Source: Actinomycetes bacterium (lineage in GTDB: Bacteria; Actinomycetota; Actinomycetes; Mycobacteriales; Mycobacteriaceae). From it: a stretch of 7,769 bases of DNA. The stretch spans positions 1-7,769 of the forward strand of contig JAEZDV010000051.1 in assembly GCA_023417985.1 (NCBI GenBank). Direction: 5' to 3'. Of the stretch, positions 1 to 7,007 are shown in pieces. A program made the translations under genes and the position numbers. The first letter of the stretch is position 1. Every line of letters begins with the position of its first letter. The notes below the pieces were generated by a model, which saw only the letters and a program-made list of their open reading frames with translations, did not search any database and had not been told where the DNA came from.

Positions 1-32
1 GGTGTGTGCAGTTGCACACACCCGCCCCTTTT
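1..32. terminator. Hairpin terminator beyond the 3' end of the clp gene
   Basis: GGTGTGTGCA (1-10) is the exact reverse complement of TGCACACACC (13-22), giving a 10-bp perfect inverted repeat with almost no spacer (about a 9-bp stem with a 4-nt loop in RNA). On the plus strand it is followed by CGCCCC and a short TTTT tract (29-32), so it could stop transcription arriving from the left. For the minus-strand clp transcript the stem begins 23 nt after the stop codon, but any U-tract would lie outside the window. Probably a bidirectional terminator between convergent genes; the stem may extend beyond the window edge. Confidence 0.6.
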
Positions 33-44
33 CTAGTTCGAGCC

Positions 45-2468
<2,424 letters not shown>

Positions 2469-2475
2469 TCCGAAG

Positions 2476-2483
2476 CCTTTCTC
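2476..2483 (-). promoter_or_regulatory. Ribosome binding site of the clp gene
   Basis: On the minus strand GAGAAAGG lies 7 nt before the ATG at 2468-2466. It fixes the clp start and argues against any start further upstream. Confidence 0.7.
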
Positions 2484-2487
2484 TTGA

Positions 2488-2508
2488 CTTGAGCCTTACT
2501 CACTCAAC
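2488..2508 (-). promoter_or_regulatory. HAIR element, predicted HspR operator of the clp gene
   Basis: On the plus strand CTTGAGC (2488-2494), a 7-nt spacer and ACTCAAC (2502-2508) match the actinobacterial HspR-associated inverted repeat, CTTGAGT-N7-ACTCAAG, at 12 of 14 positions with exactly the canonical spacing; the TTGAG/CTCAA cores are intact. It lies 20-40 nt upstream of the clp ATG and directly downstream of the predicted -10, so a bound repressor would cover the transcription start. HspR with DnaK is the known reader of such sites in Streptomyces and mycobacteria. The hspR gene is not in this window. Confidence 0.78.
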
Positions 2509-2509
2509 T

Positions 2510-2535
2510 AACGTGCCGAACACTTCATCAATTCC
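2510..2535 (-). promoter_or_regulatory. Predicted ECF (SigE/SigH-type) promoter of the clp gene
   Basis: Reading the minus strand, GGAAT (2535-2531) is followed after exactly 17 nt by CGTT (2513-2510). This fits the -35 GGAAC/T and -10 CGTT pattern known for mycobacterial SigE and SigH promoters of stress genes. Transcription would start near 2503, inside the HAIR element, leaving a 5' untranslated region of about 35 nt. The motif is short, so a chance match is possible, but its place next to the HAIR and its correct distance to the start codon support it. Confidence 0.55.
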
Positions 2536-2585
2536 GGAGCCGGAGGGCAAATGAAGGTGAGGTACGTCACTCGGATCGAGTAGAG

Positions 2586-2609
2586 CGTTGTATTGTGCAC
2601 AACACAACG
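2586..2609 (+). promoter_or_regulatory. Predicted OhrR operator overlapping the ohrR-ohr promoter
   Basis: A 24-bp palindrome: left arm CGTTGTATTGTG (2586-2597), right arm CACAACACAACG (2598-2609). Eleven of 12 pairs match; only A2592/C2603 does not. The centre TTGTGCACAA is perfect. TATTGT at 2591-2596 resembles a -10 box (4 of 6 to TATAAT), so a bound dimer would block polymerase; no convincing -35 is seen. MarR-family OhrR proteins are known to repress their own operon by binding such palindromes until organic peroxide oxidises the sensor cysteine. The site ends 19 nt before the chosen ohrR start. Confidence 0.65.
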
Positions 2610-2628
2610 GGGCACTACTTTATTTCTC

Positions 2629-3084
2629 GTGTCGGATCCTTTCGCTCTCGATCAGCAGGTGTGCTTCGCGCTCTATCGGGCGTCGCGCGCCACCACCGCG
2701 GTGTATCGACCGCTCCTGGACCGACTCGGCGTCACCTACCCGCAGTATCTGGTGCTGCTTGCACTGTGGGAACGCGACGCGCGCGGGGTGCACGACCTGT
2801 GCGACGCGCTCGACCTCGACACCGGGACGCTTTCACCTCTCCTGAAACGACTCGAGTCGGCCGGGCTCGTCGAACGGACACGGCAACGCGACGACGAGCG
2901 ACGTGTCGTCGTCCACCTCACGGACGCCGGCAACGCCCTCCGGAAGGAGGCCGAGGACATCCCCGGCTGCGTAGCCCGCGCAGGACGTCTCGACCTCGAC
3001 GAACTCGTCGAACTCCGCGACACGCTCCACCGCTTGACCGCCGCGCTGCAGAACGCAGCCGACGACATCAACGAGGAAAGGTAG
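2629..3084 (+). CDS. ohrR: OhrR, organic hydroperoxide-sensing MarR-family repressor
   Basis: A 151-residue winged-helix repressor with GTG as start. It is the expected regulator of the adjacent ohr gene, released from DNA when organic hydroperoxides oxidise its sensor cysteine. The N-terminal motif DQQVCFALY carries the sensor Cys12, with Tyr16 and Tyr26 at the same spacing as Cys15/Tyr19/Tyr29 of the Bacillus subtilis protein. The winged helix spans about 36-100, with recognition helix region DTGTLSPLLKRLESAG and wing RQRDDERR. Cys58 lies within the DNA-binding domain. Cys114 (in IPGC) is in the C-terminal region where two-cysteine OhrR proteins carry a resolving cysteine. An in-frame TTG at 2593 would add 12 unconserved residues and would start inside the predicted operator, so GTG 2629 is preferred, although no strong Shine-Dalgarno precedes it (GGGG ends 16 nt before). 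The stop is 7 bp before ohr, indicating one transcript. Confidence 0.9.
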   Translation: MSDPFALDQQVCFALYRASRATTAVYRPLLDRLGVTYPQYLVLLALWERDARGVHDLCDALDLDTGTLSPLLKRLESAGLVERTRQRDDERRVVVHLTDAGNALRKEAEDIPGCVARAGRLDLDELVELRDTLHRLTAALQNAADDINEER

Positions 3085-3091
3085 GACCGCC

Positions 3092-3514
3092 GTGAACATC
3101 ATCTACACCGCAGAAGCCCTCGCCACGGGAGCCGGGCGCAACGGCCACGCCCGCACGAGCGACGGCAAGCTCGAGGTCGACCTCGCCATGCCGGTCGAGA
3201 TGGGCGGCAACGGTGAAGGCACCAACCCCGAACAGTTGTTCGCGGCGGGATACGCGGCGTGCTTCCATTCCGCGCTTCAGATGATCGCGCGGCAGGAGAA
3301 GGCGGACATCAGCGATTCCGCCGTCGGCGCCCGCGTAGGCATCGGCCCGACCGACGGCGGCGGATTCGGCCTCGCGGTCACCCTCGAGGTCACCCTGCCC
3401 AAGCTTTCGGCCGAGCAAGCCCGGGAACTCACGGAAAAGGCGCACCAGGTGTGCCCGTATTCCAACGCGACCCGCGGCAACATCGAGGTCACTCTCGAGG
3501 TCTCCGAGGACTGA
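3092..3514 (+). CDS. ohr: Ohr, organic hydroperoxide resistance protein (OsmC/Ohr family)
   Basis: A 140-residue cytoplasmic thiol peroxidase that reduces organic (lipid-derived) hydroperoxides to alcohols; family members are recycled by lipoylated proteins. The catalytic pair is present: peroxidatic Cys57 in AAGYAACFHSAL and resolving Cys121 in VCPYSNATRG. Glu47 (TNPEQLF) and Arg16 (ATGAGR) match the residues that activate the cysteine in characterised Ohr enzymes. The sequence from MNIIYTAEALATG to the end is full length and shows the Ohr subgroup pattern rather than OsmC. The start is GTG, preceded by GGAAAGG (3075-3081) and TAGGA (3082-3086), in the overlap with the end of ohrR. It is the second gene of the ohrR-ohr operon, so its control should come from the palindrome upstream of ohrR. 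Two stem-loops follow the stop codon. Confidence 0.96.
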   Translation: MNIIYTAEALATGAGRNGHARTSDGKLEVDLAMPVEMGGNGEGTNPEQLFAAGYAACFHSALQMIARQEKADISDSAVGARVGIGPTDGGGFGLAVTLEVTLPKLSAEQARELTEKAHQVCPYSNATRGNIEVTLEVSED

Positions 3515-3516
3515 TC

Positions 3517-3535
3517 GCCGGTCCCGCCCACCGGC
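3517..3535 (+). terminator. Small GC-rich stem-loop after ohr
   Basis: GCCGGT (3517-3522) and ACCGGC (3530-3535) form a 6-bp stem with a 7-nt loop, starting 3 nt after the ohr stop codon. There is no T-tract. It may be a weak U-less terminator or act with the larger hairpin at 3541-3578. Confidence 0.35.
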
Positions 3536-3540
3536 CTCAA

Positions 3541-3578
3541 CACGTGTCCACGCTGCGTCGGCGTAGCGTGGACACGTG
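3541..3578 (+). terminator. Strong stem-loop between ohr and the helicase, overlapping the helicase start
   Basis: CACGTGTCCACGCT (3541-3554) is the exact reverse complement of AGCGTGGACACGTG (3565-3578), a 14-bp perfect stem. Inside it a G.T wobble and two further GC pairs extend the fold to 17 bp closed by the tetraloop TCGG (3558-3561). It starts 27 nt after the ohr stop and has no U-tract, a form common in actinobacteria. It probably ends the ohrR-ohr transcript. Its right arm contains the GTG (3576-3578) proposed as helicase start, so it could also mask that start in read-through RNA. Confidence 0.6.
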
Positions 3579-5909
3579 CGTATGCAGGACGGGTCACGGC
3601 TGACGAAGTTCGCGGCCGAACTCGGATTCACTCTCGACGACTTCCAGGTCCGGGCCTGTCGCGCACTCGAAGACGACCGGGACGTGCTCGTGTGCGCGCC
3701 GACGGGGGCAGGAAAGACCGTCGTGGGCGAATTCGCCGCCTACCTCGCCTTGGAGATACGCCACTCCTCGGCCTCGCGAGCCGATACCCCGTCGCGCGGC
3801 ACGTGTTTCTACACCACGCCCATCAAGGCGCTGAGCAATCAGAAGTACAACGATCTCGTCGAGCGATTCGGTGAGGGCGAGGTCGGCCTTCTCACCGGCG
3901 ACATCACGCTCCACCCGCATGCACCCGTCGTCGTCATGACGACCGAGGTCCTCCGCAGCATGCTGCACTCCCGATCCCCGCTGCTCGACGGGCTCACCCA
4001 TGTGGTGATGGACGAGGTGCATTATCTCGCGGACCGTGAGCGCGGAGCGGTCTGGGAGGAGACGATCCTCTATCTTCCGGCCGAGGTGCGACTCGCCAGC
4101 CTCTCGGCGACGGTGAGCAATGCGGAGGAGTTCGGGGAGTGGATCCGCAGTGTGCGCGGTGAGACGACGGTGGTCGTCGACGAGGTCCGCCCGGTACCGC
4201 TGACCCAGCACATGCTGGCCGGTGGCCGCCTGTTCGACCTCTTCTCCCCCACCACCGGCATCGTCGACGACACCCTCGACCGCTACATCGCACATCGGCA
4301 ACTGGCCGACGCAGCCCCGCCTCCCGGCGGCGGGAAGCGTCGCAGACGCCGCACCCCCACGCCGGTTCCTGCCGGCGGTGACCGTCCGGAGATCGTGGCG
4401 CGGCTCGAAGCCGAACAGCTGCTACCCGCGATCTGGTTCCGTTTCAGCCGTTCCGGGTGCGACGCGGCGGTCACCGAATGCCTCGACTCGTCGCTGCGGC
4501 TCACCGAAGCGGCAGAGATTCCGCAGATCCGGGCGATCGCCGACCTGCACACTGCCGCGCTGCCTCCGGCCGATCTCGACGCGGTGGGGTACGCCGACTG
4601 GATGGAGGGCCTCGAACGAGGATTCGCCGCCCACCACGCCGGGCTCGTCCCCGCGTTTCGGCACGCGGTGGAGGACCTGTTCTCCCGCGGGCTCGTCCGC
4701 GTCGTGTTCGCGACGGAGACACTCGCGGTGGGCGTCAACATGCCTGCCCGCACCGTCGTGCTCGAACGCCTCGTCAAACCGACGGCCTCCGGGCCGGTTC
4801 GCCTGACACCCGGTGAATACACCCAGCTCACCGGTCGCGCCGGGCGCCGCGGGATCGACGAGCGGGGGCACGCGGTGGTCCTGTGGAACCCCGACACCCT
4901 GCCCGCCGCTGTGGCCGGGCTCGCCTCGACCCGCGCCTACCCTCTGCACAGCTCGCTCCGTGTCGGTTACAACACCTGCGTCAACCTCGTCGATCGCCTC
5001 GGCCTCGAGGGGGCTCGGGAACTCCTGGACCGTTCGTTCGCGCAATTCGAGGCGGAACGGTCGGTGAGTGCGTTGTCCGACGCCGTGCGGGTGAATACGA
5101 CGATGATTGCCGATCTCGACGCGCAGCTTTCCGAGGCAACAGGTTTCGCCGAGTACCGGAGCCTGCACGAACGGCTCACCGTCGCACGCACCACCGCCCC
5201 CGCCGACACCGTCACCGCACTCGCCCGTGCTGTGCGTTCACATCCCGGCCACCACCGGCCGGACCGCGTTCACCTCCTGGCGACAGCGGGCCGCCTCGCC
5301 GAGCTGCGTACCGACACCCGTCGTATGCGCGCCGAGATAGACGCGGTCACCGGGCGTCTGCGCGACACGTTCGATCGCACACTCGCGGTGCTCGAGGAAC
5401 GCGGATATGTCCACCTCGATCCCGCCGGGAAGTCGGCGCACGTCACGGACGACGGGAGACGACTCGGCCGGATCTACTGCACCAGTGACCTTCTCGTCGC
5501 CGAGTGCGTGCGGACCGGCGCGTGGGCGGGACTCGAGCCCAGCGAACTCGCAGCGGTGACGTCGAGCGTGCTCGGCGAGAGTCGGCAGCGCAGCGCAGGT
5601 GCCTCCGGATCCACCACCCCTGCGGTGGACGAGGCACTGCGCGCCACCACACGGCTGTGGGGCGAACTCGCCGCGGCCGAGGAACGACACGGGCTGACGG
5701 CCACCCCCGATCCCGATCCGGTGGCCGTGAAGGCCGTTCACCGATGGGCCCGGGGGGACGGTCTCGCGGTGGCCCTTCGCGTCGCGTCGGAAGCCGGGCT
5801 CTCGCCGGGCGATCTGGTACGCCGCTACCTGCGCACCCTGGATCTGGTCGACCAGACCGGACTGTGCCGGCGCGACGACCTGCCCCCGGTGTCGTTCACG
5901 TTGACGTGA
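3576..5909 (+). CDS. Ski2/Mtr4-like DEVH-box RNA helicase (HelY-type)
   Basis: A 777-residue superfamily 2 ATP-dependent helicase, expected to unwind or remodel RNA in the cytoplasm. Motifs in order: Gln24 region (FTLDDFQ); Walker A APTGAGKT (41-48); TPIKALSNQK (81-90); DEVH (146-149); SAT (177-179); a Pro/Gly/Arg linker (about 246-269, with KRRRRR at 254-259); HHAG (353-356); ATETLAVGVNMP (379-390); QLTGRAGRRG (417-426). A FAQFE element (488-492) follows, then a long helical region and a C-terminal DSHCT-like segment (about 710-770). This matches the Ski2/Mtr4 group, including mycobacterial HelY, but it is shorter than the roughly 900-residue HelY, and no tat or paf genes adjoin it. The start is GTG 3576 or, two codons later, ATG 3582. 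TAGCGT at 3564-3569 fits a TANNNT -10 box placed so that RNA could begin at the GTG itself (leaderless). It overlaps the next gene by 14 bp at the 3' ends. Confidence 0.92.
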   Translation: MRMQDGSRLTKFAAELGFTLDDFQVRACRALEDDRDVLVCAPTGAGKTVVGEFAAYLALEIRHSSASRADTPSRGTCFYTTPIKALSNQKYNDLVERFGEGEVGLLTGDITLHPHAPVVVMTTEVLRSMLHSRSPLLDGLTHVVMDEVHYLADRERGAVWEETILYLPAEVRLASLSATVSNAEEFGEWIRSVRGETTVVVDEVRPVPLTQHMLAGGRLFDLFSPTTGIVDDTLDRYIAHRQLADAAPPPGGGKRRRRRTPTPVPAGGDRPEIVARLEAEQLLPAIWFRFSRSGCDAAVTECLDSSLRLTEAAEIPQIRAIADLHTAALPPADLDAVGYADWMEGLERGFAAHHAGLVPAFRHAVEDLFSRGLVRVVFATETLAVGVNMPARTVVLERLVKPTASGPVRLTPGEYTQLTGRAGRRGIDERGHAVVLWNPDTLPAAVAGLASTRAYPLHSSLRVGYNTCVNLVDRLGLEGARELLDRSFAQFEAERSVSALSDAVRVNTTMIADLDAQLSEATGFAEYRSLHERLTVARTTAPADTVTALARAVRSHPGHHRPDRVHLLATAGRLAELRTDTRRMRAEIDAVTGRLRDTFDRTLAVLEERGYVHLDPAGKSAHVTDDGRRLGRIYCTSDLLVAECVRTGAWAGLEPSELAAVTSSVLGESRQRSAGASGSTTPAVDEALRATTRLWGELAAAEERHGLTATPDPDPVAVKAVHRWARGDGLAVALRVASEAGLSPGDLVRRYLRTLDLVDQTGLCRRDDLPPVSFTLT
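5896..5909. repeat. Palindromic 14-bp overlap of two convergent stop codons
   Basis: TCACGTTGACGTGA has 6-bp arms that are exact reverse complements around a TG centre. The last three bases are the helicase TGA on the plus strand; the first three are the dehydrogenase TGA on the minus strand. The two proteins therefore end in nearly the same residues (TLT and TST). Confidence 0.8.
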
Positions 5910-6792
5910 GCGGGCTCTGCACGTCGCAGAGTCGTTCCGACAGCTCCCACAGACGCGACGCGACGTACTCGTCGTGCGAGCGCGCATTGGACTTCACCTT
6001 CTTGGGGTGCCCCCGCATCTCGAACAGTCCACCCGGCCCGTAGAAACCGCCCGGCTCCGCGTCGGGGGAGGTCGCGGCGTACAGTGACGGCAGCGCACCC
6101 ATCTTCGCGGACTGCCCGATCACCGGCGTCACGAGTTCGACGAGCTTTCCGTACCGGGACTCGCTGCGGTACTGCAGGTTCGTCGACGAGTACCCCGGAT
6201 GCACCGCAATGGATTTCACCGCCGACCCGTGTGCGGCCAATCGCCGCTGCAACTCGTAGGCGAACAGCAGATTCGCCAGCTTCGACTGGCCGTAGGCCGG
6301 CCACCGCTCGTATCGGCGCCGCTCCCAGTTCACATCGTCGAGGTCGATCTTGCCGATCCGATGCATGGTGCTGCTCACGGTCACGACCCGATCGGTGATA
6401 CGGCCCAGCAGAAGTGCGGTCAGCGCGAAGTGCCCGAAGTGATTGGTACCGATCTGCATCTCGAACCCGTCGGCTGTACGGCGGAACGGCACCGCCATCA
6501 CACCTGCATTGTTCACCAGCACATCGATCGTCTCGTGGGAGGCGGCGAGGCCCGCGGCGAATTCGCGTACCGACGACAGATCTGCGAGGTCCAGCCTGCG
6601 TACCTCGGCGTTCTCCCCGATGCCGTCGGCAACCTCCTGGCCCTTCGCGACGTCGCGGCACGCCAGGACCACCTGTGCACCGGCGCGCGCGAGCGCTCGG
6701 GCCGTCTCGGCTCCCAGGCCGCTGTTGGCCCCCGTCACCACCACGGTGCGGTTGCTCTGGTCCGGGATGTCGTTCGCTGTCCATGCCGCCAT
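5896..6792 (-). CDS. Short-chain dehydrogenase/reductase (SDR family NAD(P)-dependent oxidoreductase)
   Basis: A 298-residue Rossmann-fold oxidoreductase of the classical SDR type, close to the retinol dehydrogenase/WWOX/protochlorophyllide reductase-like branch common in actinobacteria. The cofactor motif TGANSGLG is at 20-27. Arg46 in ACRD after the second strand suggests NADP(H). Then come LDLAD (68-72), NNAG (94-97), NHFGHF (117-122), the catalytic serine region VSS (139-141), YGQSK with Tyr167 and Lys171, and HPG (198-200). The active site is complete; the substrate cannot be read from sequence. There is no signal peptide or membrane span. The ATG at 6792 is preceded by AGGGTGG at 6-nt spacing; in-frame starts further upstream add unconserved sequence and are rejected. 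It is convergent with the helicase and divergent from the sigma-like gene, with 215 bp between start codons, so it is probably a single-gene transcript. Confidence 0.92.
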   Translation of the reverse strand: MAAWTANDIPDQSNRTVVVTGANSGLGAETARALARAGAQVVLACRDVAKGQEVADGIGENAEVRRLDLADLSSVREFAAGLAASHETIDVLVNNAGVMAVPFRRTADGFEMQIGTNHFGHFALTALLLGRITDRVVTVSSTMHRIGKIDLDDVNWERRRYERWPAYGQSKLANLLFAYELQRRLAAHGSAVKSIAVHPGYSSTNLQYRSESRYGKLVELVTPVIGQSAKMGALPSLYAATSPDAEPGGFYGPGGLFEMRGHPKKVKSNARSHDEYVASRLWELSERLCDVQSPLTST

Positions 6793-6798
6793 AACTGG

Positions 6799-6814
6799 CC
6801 ACCCTACGTACGTA
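6799..6814 (-). promoter_or_regulatory. Dehydrogenase RBS abutting a TACGTACGTA palindrome
   Basis: On the minus strand AGGGTGG (6805-6799) is the Shine-Dalgarno sequence for the ATG at 6792. The perfect 10-bp palindrome TACGTACGTA (6805-6814) shares one base with it. Short palindromes of this kind serve as operators for TetR-type repressors, and this one would lie in the 5' region of the mRNA or at its start. No regulator gene is beside it, so operator function is a guess; the RBS is more secure. Confidence 0.45.
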
Positions 6815-6880
6815 ACGGCATCGAAAACAGGGGATCGTGGTGTTCGCGGGAACATCCCCGGCAGAGCCTCGGACGGGCGC

Positions 6881-6911
6881 ACCGGCCGCGGAGATCTCGC
6901 TCTCCGCCGGT
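6881..6911. repeat. Imperfect inverted repeat in the dehydrogenase/sigma intergenic region
   Basis: CGGAGA (6889-6894) pairs with TCTCCG (6901-6906) across a 6-nt loop. Outside it ACCGG (6881-6885) pairs with CCGGT (6907-6911), leaving a 3-nt bulge on the left. This gives 11 base pairs in total. It lies just upstream of the proposed sigma-gene promoter and could be an operator or simply a GC-rich fold. Confidence 0.3.
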
Positions 6912-6916
6912 GAGCG

Positions 6917-6945
6917 TTCCCAGTCGGCAGCACGCCTCGTAGAGT
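6917..6945 (+). promoter_or_regulatory. Candidate promoter of the sigma-like gene
   Basis: TTCCCA (6917-6922), a 17-nt spacer and TAGAGT (6940-6945) fit a loose housekeeping promoter: 4 of 6 bases to TTGACA, and TANNNT at -10. Transcription would begin near 6952, about 56 nt before the ATG. The leader contains a small GCGGG/CCCGC stem. The match is weak and made by eye. Confidence 0.33.
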
Positions 6946-7007
6946 GCACGCGGGCGCGAGTCCCGCAGGGGCGCACGGGGCGCGGACAACAGGGGAGGTT
7001 TGCATCG

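Noticed and set aside
2593..2628. TTG 2593 as the ohrR start
   Set aside because: It would add 12 residues not seen in OhrR proteins and would begin within the operator and probably upstream of the transcription start.
3068..3631. Minus-strand frame across ohr
   Set aside because: The plus strand encodes a complete Ohr with both catalytic cysteines; the antisense frame is a by-product of base composition.
3594..5987. Minus-strand open frames opposite the helicase (about 3594-4301, 4422-5168 and 5238-5987)
   Set aside because: They mirror the codon pattern of the helicase, carry no family motifs and have no convincing ribosome binding sites.
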